Below, one piece after another: positions 1 to 8,739 of a stretch of 44,653 bases of DNA (the first letter of the stretch is position 1; every line of letters starts with the position of its first letter). Under the pieces are notes generated by a model. It was given only the letters and a program-made list of their open reading frames with translations. It had not been told where the DNA came from and made no database searches. The position numbers and the translations under genes are program-made. Origin of the DNA: Candidatus Rokuibacteriota bacterium (GTDB lineage: Bacteria > Methylomirabilota > Methylomirabilia > Rokubacteriales > CSP1-6); contig QHSP01000058.1 of assembly GCA_003220495.1 (NCBI GenBank), positions 1-44,653 of the forward strand. The letters are read 5' to 3'.

Positions 1-193
1 CAGGGAACGTATCCAGTATTAGCCTCCCTTTCGAGAGGGTATCCCGGTCTCAAGGGTGGGTTACCCACGTGTTACTCACCCGTGCGCCACTCGAACCGCC
101 GAATTATTGCTAACCCGACGATTCTCGTACGACTTGCATGTGTTAAGTACGCCGCCAGCGTTCGCTCTGAGCCAGGATCAAACTCGCCAAAAG
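1..193 (-). rRNA. rrs: 16S ribosomal RNA, 5' end only (cut by window start)
   Basis: Read on the minus strand, 167-186 matches the conserved bacterial 27F priming site, followed by the usual early 16S helices and the conserved stretch about GTGAGTAACACGTGGGTAA. The gene runs off the left edge, so only about the first 190 bases (V1 and the start of V2) are present. The 5' end near 193 is estimated by aligning the 27F site to E. coli position 8. The V1/V2 sequence is not proteobacterial in type and recalls NC10/Rokubacteria, but I could not search it. Confidence 0.95.
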
Positions 194-286
194 AAGCGAT
201 GAACCTGGTCCTCAAGCTCGAACCTGTTACTGCGAACTGCGTGCAGTCACTCGGCCGAGCGCAAGGTACTCGTTAGAACGGATGGT

Positions 287-307
287 GCTCACACCTTTTC
301 GGTGAGC
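287..307 (-). other. Hairpin in rRNA leader
   Basis: An imperfect inverted repeat, GCTCAC (287-292) against GTGAGC (302-307) with a short U/A-rich loop, lies just downstream of the boxA-like element in the 16S leader. A stem-loop near boxA is typical of rRNA antitermination leaders, and it could alternatively be part of an RNase III processing structure. Confidence 0.45.
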
Positions 308-323
308 CAGTAGCATATTTGGC

Positions 324-335
324 TTTCAAAGAGCA
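324..335 (-). promoter_or_regulatory. boxA-like rRNA antitermination element
   Basis: The minus strand reads TGCTCTTTGAAA, close to the rRNA boxA consensus TGCTCTTTAACA that NusB/NusE (S10) bind to protect the long untranslated rRNA transcript from Rho. It lies about 70 bases after the predicted transcription start and about 130 bases before the 16S 5' end, the normal place for such an element. Confidence 0.7.
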
Positions 336-402
336 CTACGGTCAGCTTGGAAGTGACCGGGCTTACTTCTGAGTGCCCCACGTCTCCGCGAGGCAACGAC
401 TG

Positions 403-431
403 ACTATACGGATCGACCCAGGGCTTGTCAA
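403..431 (-). promoter_or_regulatory. Sigma70-type promoter of the rRNA operon
   Basis: On the minus strand a perfect -35 TTGACA (431-426), a 17-base spacer and a -10 TATAGT (408-403) drive toward the 16S gene, leaving a leader of about 200 bases. The -35 begins only four bases beyond the tyrS stop codon, so the whole promoter sits tight against the upstream gene. No terminator separates tyrS from it. Confidence 0.8.
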
Positions 432-435
432 GTTC

Positions 436-1686
436 TTAACCAGCCCCTTCGAGGACGACGCGTTTGAAGCGCCGCTTGCCCACCTGGATCAAGTACGCGC
501 TCCCGGGAACCAGGGTCTCCTCCGTGTTCGTGACTCGGCGACGATCGATTTCCACCGCGCCCTGCTGGATCATACGCCGCGCTTCCGACGTCGAGGGCAC
601 GAGCCCCGCTTCCTTGAGCACGAGCCACACCGGCCACGGCGCGCCTTTGGGGGGCAACCCCTTGCCGGCTGCTTCGCTCGACGGCAGGCGCGCCGTCTCG
701 ATCTCGTCGGGCACGTCGCGGTGCTGGTGAACGCGCGCGAAGTGCTCTTCCGCGTCGATGGCACCGCGGTCACCGTGATACTGCGCGGTGATCGTGCGGG
801 CGAGGCGCTTCTTGGCCTCCATCGGATGCGCGGACCGGAGGGCGGCGATCTCGGATTCCGGAATCCGCGTGAGCAATTCGAAGTAGCGCCACATCATCGC
901 GTCAGAGACCGACATCAGCTTGCCGAAGATGTCCTCCGCCTTCTCGTTGATCCCGACGTAGTTGCCGTAGCTCTTGGACATTTTCTGCACGCCGTCGAGA
1001 CCCTCGAGCAACGGCACCGTCAGCGCGATCTGCGGTTCCTGGCCGTGCGCGCGCTGCAGGTCGCGCCCGACCAGAAGATTGAACGTCTGATCGGTGCCGC
1101 CCATCTCGACGTCGGCGTTCAGCGCCACCGAGTCGTACGCCTGGGCGATCGGATAGAGGAACTCGTGCAGGCTGATCGGACGCTCGGCGGCATAGCGCGC
1201 GGCGAAGTCCTCGCGCTGGAGCATCCGCGCAACCGTGAGGCTCGCCGCTTCGCGGATGATGTTTTCGAAGGTCAACGGGCCGAGCCACGTCGAGTTGAAC
1301 TCGACGCGCGTGCGCGACATGTCGATGACCTTGCCGAGCTGCGCGCGGTACGTCTCCGCATTCGCGAGAATCTCGTCGCGCGTGAGCGGCTTGCGCGTCT
1401 CGGACCGTCCGGTCGGATCGCCGATCAATCCGGTGAAGTCGCCGATGATCACGATGATCTGATGACCGAGGTCCTGGAAGTCCCGGAGCTTCCTCAGCAC
1501 CACCGTGTGCCCCAGATGGAGATCGGGAGCGGTCGGGTCGAGTCCGAGCTTGACCCGGAGCGGCGTCCGGGAGCGGCGCGAGCGCTCGAGCTTCTGGGCG
1601 AGCTCGGCCTCCACGATGATGTCGGCGGCCCCGCGCCTGATGATCCGAAGCTGCTCGTCGATCGGCCGGAACTCCACGAGGCTCAA
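436..1686 (-). CDS. tyrS: Tyrosine--tRNA ligase
   Basis: Class I aminoacyl-tRNA synthetase that charges tRNA-Tyr with tyrosine in the cytoplasm. The 416-residue protein shows the HIGH-type motif HLGH at 57-60, the KMSKS loop at 235-239 and an S4-like RNA-binding domain over roughly the last 65 residues. Start: TTG at 1686; the nearby upstream ATG is out of frame and closes after two codons. A possible extended -10 (GATACA, 1703-1698) lies 11 bases upstream, which would give a very short leader. The gene is divergent from the penicillin-binding protein and runs straight toward the rRNA promoter without a visible terminator. Confidence 0.95.
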   Translation of the reverse strand: MSLVEFRPIDEQLRIIRRGAADIIVEAELAQKLERSRRSRTPLRVKLGLDPTAPDLHLGHTVVLRKLRDFQDLGHQIIVIIGDFTGLIGDPTGRSETRKPLTRDEILANAETYRAQLGKVIDMSRTRVEFNSTWLGPLTFENIIREAASLTVARMLQREDFAARYAAERPISLHEFLYPIAQAYDSVALNADVEMGGTDQTFNLLVGRDLQRAHGQEPQIALTVPLLEGLDGVQKMSKSYGNYVGINEKAEDIFGKLMSVSDAMMWRYFELLTRIPESEIAALRSAHPMEAKKRLARTITAQYHGDRGAIDAEEHFARVHQHRDVPDEIETARLPSSEAAGKGLPPKGAPWPVWLVLKEAGLVPSTSEARRMIQQGAVEIDRRRVTNTEETLVPGSAYLIQVGKRRFKRVVLEGAG

Positions 1687-1754
1687 AGCATCGGGGTTGT
1701 ATCACACCGGTTCTGGGGGTGCAAGGCAACGGACGGTTCTGGGCCCTCTGGGGC

Positions 1755-1760
1755 CTATAA
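1755..1760 (+). promoter_or_regulatory. -10 element (TATAAT) of the penicillin-binding protein gene
   Basis: A perfect TATAAT ends 10 bases before the ATG at 1771 and 7 bases before an in-frame GTG at 1768. A start 7 bases after the -10 would fall on that GTG, so the transcript is probably leaderless or nearly so. I see no convincing -35 at 16-18 bases. Confidence 0.6.
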
Positions 1761-1770
1761 TCATCTGGTG

Positions 1771-3978
1771 ATGGCTGTCGCGACGGACCGCCCGTCAGGC
1801 CCTCCGAAGCTTCCGCTGTGGCGCCGCCGCTGGTTCCGCCGGGTGCTCATTGGCATCGGTGGCCTCACGCTGCTCGGCCTGCTGGTCGCGGGCATCGCCG
1901 CCCTCTGGGCCTTCACGATTCTCCCGCGCTCGCTCCCCTCGGTCACCGCGCTCGAGACGCTCCAGCCCATCCAGGGCACCAAGATCTACGACGACAACGA
2001 CGAGGCGATCACCGAGCTCCACGTGGAGCGCCGCATCCTGGTGCCCCTGGCCCAGATTCCCCAGTCGCTGCGCGACGCGATCCTCGCGACCGAGGATCGC
2101 CGGTTCTACTCGCACTGGGGGATCGATCCGATCGGCGTGGCCCGGGCAGTCCTTCAGAACTACCGACGCGGGCGGATCGTCGAGGGTGGAAGCACCATCA
2201 CCCAGCAGCTCACCAAGGTGCTCTTTCTCACTCCTGACAAAAGCGTCGAGCGGAAGCTGAAAGAGGCCGTACTCGCCCTCGAGCTCGAGCGTCGGTACTC
2301 GAAGGACCGCATCCTCGAGATGTACCTGAACCAGGTCTATTTCGGCCAGGGCTCGTATGGCGTCGAGGCCGCGGCCCGGACATACTTCGGCAAGTCCGTC
2401 TCCGAGCTGACGGTGCGCGAGTCGGCGCTGATCGCCGGCCTTCCACGGGCGCCGACGAACTACTCGCCGTTCGATCGCCCCGAGGCGGCCAAGCGCCGAC
2501 GTGAAGTCGTGTTACGCCGCATGGTCGACTTCGGGACCATCAAGGATGAAGAGGCCAAGCGCCTGGCGAAGACGGACCTCGGCCTGATCCCGCCGGAGCG
2601 GCGCCGGACGACCGGCCAGTACTTCATCGACTACGTCCAGCAGACGCTCGAAGCGAAGTACGGGCCTGACCTGGTCCTCAAGGGCGGGCTCAACGTCTAC
2701 ACGACCCTGAACCCGACGATGCAGCTCACCGCCGAGCAGTCGCTCCGCGAAGGGCTCAAGGCGCTCCAGGGCCGCACAGCCACGACTCAAGGCCGTCCCG
2801 GAGAAACTCCCGAGGGCGCGGTGGTCACCGTCGAGCCGCAGACCGGCTACGTGAAGGCGATGGTCGGCGGCTCCGACTTCTTCCGCAGTGAGTTCAATCG
2901 GGCCGTGCAGGCCAAGCGGCAGCCCGGCTCCGCGTTCAAGCCCTTCATCTACATCGCCGCGCTCGAGGCCGGGTTCACGCCTGCCTCGCAGATCGAGGAC
3001 TCGCCGGTGTCCTTCGCCTTCGGCAAAAACGGCCAGGTCTGGAAGCCAGAAAACTACGATCGCAAGTTCCGGGGGTCCACCACGCTCCAGCAGGCCATCG
3101 AGGAGTCCGTGAACGTGGTGACCGTCAAGCTTCAGGAGCGAATCGGGCTCGCCAAGACCATTCAGGTCGCACGGCGCCTGGGCATCACGAGCCCACTCGA
3201 CGTCAACCTGAGCCTGGCCCTCGGCACGTCAGATGTCTCCCTCCTCGAGATGACCTCCGCCTACGGCACGCTCGCCAACCAGGGCGTCTGGATGCCTCCG
3301 GTGACGATTCGCTACGTCACCGACGCGCAGGGCAAGCTTCTCGAAGAGCACGTGCCCGAAGGCCGCGAGGCGGTGGCGCCCGAAACCGCCTACGTGATCA
3401 CCCAGATGCTGCGTGGGGTGGTCGAGCGCGGTACCGGCCAGGCGGCGAAGGGCCTCGGCCGACCTGTGGCCGCGAAGACCGGGACGACGAACGACTATTC
3501 GAATGCGTGGTTCGTCGGGTTCACGCCGCGGCTCGCAACCGGCGTGTGGGTCGGCTACGATCGGCCTCGCAGTCTCGGGAAGGACGAGACCGGCTCCCGC
3601 GTCGCGGTCCCGATCTGGGTCACGTATATGGGGAAGGTTCTCGGCGACAGCCCTAAGGAAGACTTCCCCGTCCCCGATCACGTCGTGTCGATGCTCGTCG
3701 ACGAGGACCCGTCGGGTGAGTGCCTGCGCCCCGTACCGATGGCCTTCGTCAAGGGAACCGAGTCAGGGATGGCGTGCAACGGGGTGGGGCAGCCCAGAGC
3801 TCAAGTGCTGCCGCCAGCGGCGACGCCAGCAGCCGCAGCGCCGCCAGCCGCGACGCCGCAGCCACCGACATCGGCGCCCACGCTGCCGTCAGCGCCGAGC
3901 GCGGCGACCGGCCCGGCGCCCGTACAGACCACGCCGCCGCCGGCCACCGGCGCTCCCTTCAGGGGCCAGACGCCTTAG
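1771..3978 (+). CDS. mrcA: Class A penicillin-binding protein (PBP1A type)
   Basis: Bifunctional peptidoglycan synthase: it polymerises glycan strands from lipid II and cross-links the peptides, anchored in the inner membrane and facing the periplasm. The 735-residue protein has a basic N-terminus, one membrane helix at about 25-50, a GT51 transglycosylase domain with catalytic Glu108 in EDRRFY and the GGSTITQQ motif, and a transpeptidase domain with S387-x-x-K390, S446-V-N and K569-T-G. The tail is a Pro/Ala/Thr-rich low-complexity stretch of about 60 residues. Reading frame continues open far upstream to 373, but that part is antisense to tyrS; the membrane anchor and the TATAAT fix the start at 1771 (or GTG 1768). 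Its last 20 bases overlap the convergent glyS gene. Confidence 0.95.
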   Translation: MAVATDRPSGPPKLPLWRRRWFRRVLIGIGGLTLLGLLVAGIAALWAFTILPRSLPSVTALETLQPIQGTKIYDDNDEAITELHVERRILVPLAQIPQSLRDAILATEDRRFYSHWGIDPIGVARAVLQNYRRGRIVEGGSTITQQLTKVLFLTPDKSVERKLKEAVLALELERRYSKDRILEMYLNQVYFGQGSYGVEAAARTYFGKSVSELTVRESALIAGLPRAPTNYSPFDRPEAAKRRREVVLRRMVDFGTIKDEEAKRLAKTDLGLIPPERRRTTGQYFIDYVQQTLEAKYGPDLVLKGGLNVYTTLNPTMQLTAEQSLREGLKALQGRTATTQGRPGETPEGAVVTVEPQTGYVKAMVGGSDFFRSEFNRAVQAKRQPGSAFKPFIYIAALEAGFTPASQIEDSPVSFAFGKNGQVWKPENYDRKFRGSTTLQQAIEESVNVVTVKLQERIGLAKTIQVARRLGITSPLDVNLSLALGTSDVSLLEMTSAYGTLANQGVWMPPVTIRYVTDAQGKLLEEHVPEGREAVAPETAYVITQMLRGVVERGTGQAAKGLGRPVAAKTGTTNDYSNAWFVGFTPRLATGVWVGYDRPRSLGKDETGSRVAVPIWVTYMGKVLGDSPKEDFPVPDHVVSMLVDEDPSGECLRPVPMAFVKGTESGMACNGVGQPRAQVLPPAATPAAAAPPAATPQPPTSAPTLPSAPSAATGPAPVQTTPPPATGAPFRGQTP

Positions 3979-5464
3979 CTGCCGGCGCTGGGTAGCGCCT
4001 CGCGGCCTGCGACCACGGCGCGCCGTCGAGGAGCTCACGGAACACTGCGCCGAGCTCCGCGATCGGCACTCTCGCCTGCTCCATCGAGTCCCGGTCGCGG
4101 ATCGTCACCCGGAAGTCGCCCGCTTCTCCGCGCTCGCTGTCCCCGACCGTCTGGACATCGACCGTCACGCAGTAGGGCGTGCCGACCTCGTCCTGCCGCC
4201 GATAGAGCCGCCCGATGGCCGCTGTGTCGTCGTAGACGACACGCCAGTGCTTGGCGAGGTCGGCACGGATCGTATGCGCCGTGCGAACGATGTCGTCGCG
4301 CTTCTTCAGGAGCGGCAGCACGGCGACCTTGATCGGCGCCAGCTCCGGGTGGAACTTGAGCACCACCCGCTTTTCGCCGCGCACCTCTTCCTCCCGATAG
4401 GCGTCGGCCATGAAGGCGAGCAGCGCGCGGTCCACGCCGGCGGCGGGCTCGACGACGAAGGGCACGACGTGCTCCTTGCGCTCGTCGTCGAAGTACGTGA
4501 GCGACTTGCCGCTCCACTTCGCGTGCTGCTTGAGGTCGAAGTCGGTCCGGTTGGCGATGCCCATCAGCTCGCTCCAGCCGATCGGGAACCTGTACTCGAT
4601 GTCGACCGTCCGCTTCGCGTAGTGCGCCAGCTCGTCGCGCTCGTGCTCGCGCAGGCGCAGATTGTCGGCGGAGAGGCCGTAGCGCCGGAACCACGCCATG
4701 CAGTCCTCGATCCACCGGTCGTGCCAGTACTCGTCCGCCGGGCGCCCGTCGACGCGATCGTTCGGGTTGACGAAGTACTCGATCTCCATCTGCTCGAATT
4801 CGCGCGTGCGGAAGATGAAGTTGCCCGGCGTGATCTCGTTGCGGAACGAGCGTCCGGCCTGGGCGATGCCGAACGGAAGCTTGAGCCGCATGGACTGCAG
4901 CACGTTGTCGAAGTTGACGAACATCGCCTGGGCGGTCTCGGGGCGGAGATAGGTCACGGCCGCGTCCTCTTCGACGGGGCCCATGAACGTCTTGAACATC
5001 AGGTTGAACTGGCGTGGCGCCGTCAGCTCGCCCTTGCCGCACTGGGGACACAGCGTCCGGCGCTGTCCGCAATGGCCGCACGGCTCGCCCGCCGGGATCG
5101 TGAACTTGTTGCCCTTGGTGGCCGGGCAGTAGTGGACCCAAGGCAGCGCGTCCACGTGGTCGGCGCGGAAGCGATGCTTGCACTCTCGGCAATCGACCAT
5201 CGGGTCGGTGAAGTGGTCCAGGTGCCCGCTCGCCTTCCACACCGTCGGGTGCATGAGGATCGACGCGTCGATCCCGACCATGTCCGCCCGAGTCTGCACG
5301 AAGTCGCGCCACCACACGCGCTTGATGTTGTTCTTGAGCTCCACGCCCAGCGGACCGTAATCCCAGCACGAGCCCGTCCCGCCGTAGATCTCGCTCGACT
5401 GGAACACGAAGCCCCGTCGCTTCGAGAGGGAAACCAGGACGTCCATGCTCGTGGGCTCACTCAT
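3959..5464 (-). CDS. glyS: Glycine--tRNA ligase (single-chain, dimeric type)
   Basis: Class II synthetase that charges tRNA-Gly. At 501 residues it is the single-polypeptide form, not the alpha2-beta2 GlyQ/GlyS form. Visible marks are the N-terminal region around SSEIYGGTGSCWDYGP, an insertion with four CxxC-type cysteine pairs (CRECKH, CGHC, CPQC) suggesting zinc binding, the class II motif FRNEITP, and the C-terminal anticodon-binding domain (LKFHPELAP). ATG 5464 overlaps the recO stop as ATGA, indicating translational coupling; a longer upstream frame is a shadow over recO. It is the last gene of the hisS operon, and its 3' end overlaps the convergent penicillin-binding protein gene by 20 bases. 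Confidence 0.95.
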   Translation of the reverse strand: MSEPTSMDVLVSLSKRRGFVFQSSEIYGGTGSCWDYGPLGVELKNNIKRVWWRDFVQTRADMVGIDASILMHPTVWKASGHLDHFTDPMVDCRECKHRFRADHVDALPWVHYCPATKGNKFTIPAGEPCGHCGQRRTLCPQCGKGELTAPRQFNLMFKTFMGPVEEDAAVTYLRPETAQAMFVNFDNVLQSMRLKLPFGIAQAGRSFRNEITPGNFIFRTREFEQMEIEYFVNPNDRVDGRPADEYWHDRWIEDCMAWFRRYGLSADNLRLREHERDELAHYAKRTVDIEYRFPIGWSELMGIANRTDFDLKQHAKWSGKSLTYFDDERKEHVVPFVVEPAAGVDRALLAFMADAYREEEVRGEKRVVLKFHPELAPIKVAVLPLLKKRDDIVRTAHTIRADLAKHWRVVYDDTAAIGRLYRRQDEVGTPYCVTVDVQTVGDSERGEAGDFRVTIRDRDSMEQARVPIAELGAVFRELLDGAPWSQAARRYPAPAAKASGP

Positions 5465-6246
5465 AGACTGGCCTCGCCCGCAACCGCGCGTCCGTCGCTC
5501 GGAGACAGCCGTTGAACCTCTTGCTGAAACTTGGTCGAGCGCGTCGGGTGGCCGATGAGGCGCGCGACCTGCGCCTCCAGCAGCGCGGGAAGCTCCGCTT
5601 CGGCCCGGCCGAGCGGCACCGTCAGCGCCTCGTCCCAGGACACCGAGCGGAGACGCTCGAAGGCAGCGATCGACACGGGTGAGATCGCCAGCGCGTCGCC
5701 ACCGGGACGCGCACAGGCTTCGCAGATCACGCCCCCGTCGCCGAGGGCCGGCCGCGGAAACGGGTAGGCGCGCCCGCACGCGATGCACGCATCGAGCCTG
5801 GGCCGATGGCCGAGCGCTTCGACGCACCGCACCCCGAACGCCATCGTCACCCGGGCCGGTTGCCGCGGGCCGTCGAGCGCCCGGAGACCGCGGACCAGCA
5901 GACCGAAGAGGGCGACGTGCCGATCGCGCTCGGCGGTCAGCCGCGCCACGCACTCGATCATCCACGCCGCTTGCGCCAGCTTCTCGAGATTTTCGCGGAC
6001 CCGGTCGAAGGGACGCGTGATGTCGAAGTGATCGACGCGGATCAGCTCGCTGCGCCCGCCGTCGAAGAAAACGAGCTCGCCGAGGGTGCAGAGCTCGAGC
6101 GCGCTGCCGAATCGTGAGCGCATGCGCCGGGCGGACTTGGCGACCCCGCGAATCTTGCCGAAGTCGCGCGAATAGAAGGTGACGAGGCGATCGCTCTCCC
6201 CCAGCGGAAACGACCCGATCACGACCGCGGCGGTTTTCCCGAGCAT
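5461..6246 (-). CDS. recO: DNA repair protein RecO
   Basis: Recombination mediator that helps RecR load RecA onto SSB-coated single-stranded DNA. The 261-residue product has the N-terminal OB-fold signature (GESDRLVTFYSRDFGKIRGVAKSARR), a helical middle and a four-cysteine zinc finger (CIACGR ... CEAC), as in many RecO proteins. Start chosen at ATG 6246, which overlaps the era stop as TGATG; the 3' end overlaps the glyS start as ATGA. The frame stays open further upstream, but that part is a shadow over era. Era-recO adjacency is common in bacteria and supports the call. Confidence 0.93.
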   Translation of the reverse strand: MLGKTAAVVIGSFPLGESDRLVTFYSRDFGKIRGVAKSARRMRSRFGSALELCTLGELVFFDGGRSELIRVDHFDITRPFDRVRENLEKLAQAAWMIECVARLTAERDRHVALFGLLVRGLRALDGPRQPARVTMAFGVRCVEALGHRPRLDACIACGRAYPFPRPALGDGGVICEACARPGGDALAISPVSIAAFERLRSVSWDEALTVPLGRAEAELPALLEAQVARLIGHPTRSTKFQQEVQRLSPSDGRAVAGEASL

Positions 6247-7142
6247 CAGGACGTCAGCATGAACCCGAATTCGCGGAGGGCGCGCTCGTCGCGACGCCAG
6301 TGCCGGCGCACTTCCACGGTCGACTGGAGGAATACCTTGATACCGAAGAAGGACTCGAGGTCGCGGCGGGCGGCCGTGCCGATCTGCTTCAGCATGGCGC
6401 CCCCCTTGCCGATGAGGATACCCTTCTGCGACTCCTGCTCGACGAACACGGTCGCTCTGATATACAGGCAGGCCGGGTGCTCGCGCTCCGTGAGCTCCTC
6501 GACCCGGACCGCGACCGCGTACGGAACTTCCTGTCGCGTGAGATGGAAGACCTTCTCGCGGATCATCTCGGCGACGTAGAAGGTCTCGGGCTGATCGCTC
6601 GTCGCGTCCGCCGGAAAGAACGGCGGATGCTCGGGCAGCGTGCCGACGATCAGCTCGAGGAGACGATCGCAGGAGGTCCCGGCCATCGCGGAGACGGGGA
6701 TGATCTCGGTGAACCGGTGGCCTCGGCGCCACGTCTCGATGAGCGGCAGCATGCGGCTCTTGGGACGCACACGGTCCGTCTTGTTCAGCACGCAGAAGAC
6801 CGGCCCCGTGTAGGTGCGCAACGGGTCGAGCACGATCCGATCAGGGCCGTCCCCCGTCGACGCGTCGACGACGAGGCAAACCAGATCGACGTCCTCGACG
6901 GCGCGATGCGCCGTCTTCAGCATGAAGGCTCCGAGCTTGCCGTCGGCCGGGTACAGCCCGGGCGTATCGACGAAGATCGCCTGCGCGCTCGGCAGATTCT
7001 TGATGCCGGTGATGCGGTTCCGGGTCGTCTGCGGCCGCGCGGACACGATCGAGAGCTTCTCGCCGACCAGGCGGTTCAAGAGCGTCGATTTCCCGGCGTT
7101 CGGGCGACCGATGAGCGACACGAACCCGGCACGGTTGGTCAT
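6246..7142 (-). CDS. era: GTPase Era
   Basis: Essential GTPase that binds the 3' end of 16S rRNA during 30S assembly. The 298-residue protein has the P-loop GRPNAGKS (12-19), the switch region TTRNR, the G3 motif DTPG, the G4 motif NKTD and a C-terminal KH domain with the GxxG loop in LIGKGGAM. ATG 7142 overlaps the ybeY stop by four bases (ATGA). Era next to YbeY, PhoH and RecO is a conserved ribosome-maturation and repair neighbourhood. Confidence 0.96.
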   Translation of the reverse strand: MTNRAGFVSLIGRPNAGKSTLLNRLVGEKLSIVSARPQTTRNRITGIKNLPSAQAIFVDTPGLYPADGKLGAFMLKTAHRAVEDVDLVCLVVDASTGDGPDRIVLDPLRTYTGPVFCVLNKTDRVRPKSRMLPLIETWRRGHRFTEIIPVSAMAGTSCDRLLELIVGTLPEHPPFFPADATSDQPETFYVAEMIREKVFHLTRQEVPYAVAVRVEELTEREHPACLYIRATVFVEQESQKGILIGKGGAMLKQIGTAARRDLESFFGIKVFLQSTVEVRRHWRRDERALREFGFMLTS

Positions 7143-7741
7143 AGTGGCGATGTCCGTGAGGCCGGCTTGGACCGCGGGTGGCCTGAGACAGATGCGGCGT
7201 GGCTCCGCACCGCCCGTTTGGTCGGTCGGCGGTCAGGCTTTCGCCGCTCGTCGCGCGCGCCGTGCGTAATGGGCAGCGCGTCCAGGAGACCGCGCCAGAG
7301 CCGGGCCGGCGGCTGCCGGCGCCCGGTCGAGAGAATCGCGCGCTCACGCTCGTGCATCAGGCGCGCCTCGATCGGATCGCGGTCGTCATAGCCGACCAGA
7401 TGGAGCACGCCGTGGGTGACGAGCAGGTCGAGCTCGGTCGCCAGCGCGACCTCGAGGCGGCGCGCCTGGCGCCGGGCCGTCTCGGCCGAGATCACGATCT
7501 GGCCGACGAGCGGGCTCGGCGTCCCCGGCGTCTCGAGCGGGAAGGCCAGGACGTCCGTGCGCCGGTCGACACCCCGGTGAGCCCGGTTGAGCCGCTTGAT
7601 CGCCGGGTCGTCCACCACGAGCACGTCGACGTCACCCGCGGCGCGACCCAGCGCGGCCAGCGCGCGCTCGGCGGTCCGGGCGAGGCGCGCCGGCGACACC
7701 GCCACTCGAGCCTGACGATTCATGACCGTCGCCGCCATCAC
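7139..7741 (-). CDS. ybeY: Endoribonuclease YbeY with substituted third metal ligand and basic tail
   Basis: YbeY is a metal-dependent RNase involved in 16S 3' end maturation and ribosome quality control. The family motif HGxLHLxGYDH is present as HGVLHLVGYDD: His110 and His114 are kept but the third ligand is Asp120. RRTDVLAFPLE upstream is also typical. The 200-residue protein carries about 40 extra C-terminal residues rich in Arg, Lys, Pro and Ser, ending near the era start. Start: GTG 7741 overlaps the phoH stop (GTGA); ATG 7738 or ATG 7723 are as likely, and the N-terminus matches the family best from about 7723. Asp can bind zinc, so activity is not excluded. Confidence 0.9.
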   Translation of the reverse strand: MMAATVMNRQARVAVSPARLARTAERALAALGRAAGDVDVLVVDDPAIKRLNRAHRGVDRRTDVLAFPLETPGTPSPLVGQIVISAETARRQARRLEVALATELDLLVTHGVLHLVGYDDRDPIEARLMHERERAILSTGRRQPPARLWRGLLDALPITHGARDERRKPDRRPTKRAVRSHAASVSGHPRSKPASRTSPL

Positions 7742-8739
7742 GCCGAGGTGGGCGCGGCCCCGCGCTCACCCTTGCGGGCGTCGTGCGCGTCGTAGGCCCG
7801 GACGATCGCCGACACGAGCTGGTGCCGGACCACGTCGCCGTCGTCGAAGAAGACGAAGCGGATGCCGGGGACGCCGCGAAGCACCGACTGCACCTCGATC
7901 AGCCCGGAGCCGCGCGACGCCGGCAGATCGACCTGGGTCACGTCGCCGGTGATCACCATCTTCGAGTTGAAGCCGAGGCGAGTGAGGAACATCTTCATCT
8001 GCTCCGCGGTGCTGTTCTGCGCCTCGTCGAGAATGATGAAGGAGTCGTTCAGGGTGCGGCCACGCATGTAGGCGAGCGGCGCGATCTCGATCGCGCCCTT
8101 CTCCATGAAGTTCGTCACCCGCTCCGTCTCGAGCATGTCGTAGAGCGCGTCGTAGAGAGGCCGCAGGTACGGGTGGACCTTCTCGTAGAGATCGCCCGGC
8201 AGAAAGCCGAGCCGCTCCCCCGCCTCGACCGCCGGCCGCGTCAGGACGATCCGCGCGACCTCCCGCTTCATCAGCGCCGCCACCGCCATGGCCACCGCCA
8301 GAAACGACTTGCCGGTTCCGGCCGGGCCGATCGCGAAGACCATGTCGTGATTACGGATGGCGTCGACGTAGCGCTTCTGGTTGACCGACTTGGGCGCGAC
8401 CCACTTCTTGCGCGACGGCACCGCGATGGAGTCGGCGAATACGCTCTTGAGATCGGCCTGGTCGTCGTCCGAGAGCATCCGCAGCGCCGCCCGGACCTCG
8501 CCCGTCCGCAGCGGCGTGCCCGCCCGGACCAGCTCCGCGAGCTGGGCCAGCGCGCGCTCGGCCTTCTTCACCTGGCGCTCGTCGCCTTTCAGCATGATGT
8601 CGTGGCCTCGGGCGACGATTCGGACGTCGAGCTCCGACTCCAGGGTGCGGAGGTGATCGTCGTTCCGCCCGAGGAGCGTGAGCAGGTCGAGATCGGGGGC
8701 CAGCGAGATCCGGCGGGTGACGGCGGTCGTTTCGCTCAA
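7738..8739 (-). CDS. phoH: PhoH-like ATPase (YbeZ family)
   Basis: RNA-associated P-loop ATPase that typically partners YbeY; its exact reaction is not well defined. In the 333-residue protein residues 1-75 look like a KH-type RNA-binding domain ([20 protein letters not shown]), followed by the ATPase core with Walker A GPAGTGKS (138-145), Walker [10 protein letters not shown] and the [10 protein letters not shown] segment. Start is TTG 8739, overlapping the aspS stop (TTGA). phoH-ybeY-era order matches many genomes. Confidence 0.94.
   Translation of the reverse strand: MSETTAVTRRISLAPDLDLLTLLGRNDDHLRTLESELDVRIVARGHDIMLKGDERQVKKAERALAQLAELVRAGTPLRTGEVRAALRMLSDDDQADLKSVFADSIAVPSRKKWVAPKSVNQKRYVDAIRNHDMVFAIGPAGTGKSFLAVAMAVAALMKREVARIVLTRPAVEAGERLGFLPGDLYEKVHPYLRPLYDALYDMLETERVTNFMEKGAIEIAPLAYMRGRTLNDSFIILDEAQNSTAEQMKMFLTRLGFNSKMVITGDVTQVDLPASRGSGLIEVQSVLRGVPGIRFVFFDDGDVVRHQLVSAIVRAYDAHDARKGERGAAPTSA

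Noticed and set aside
373-1770. Open reading frame continuing upstream of the penicillin-binding protein for about 466 codons
   Set aside because: It lies antisense to tyrS, shows no domain, and would put the membrane anchor in the middle of the protein. The TATAAT just before 1771 supports the shorter gene.
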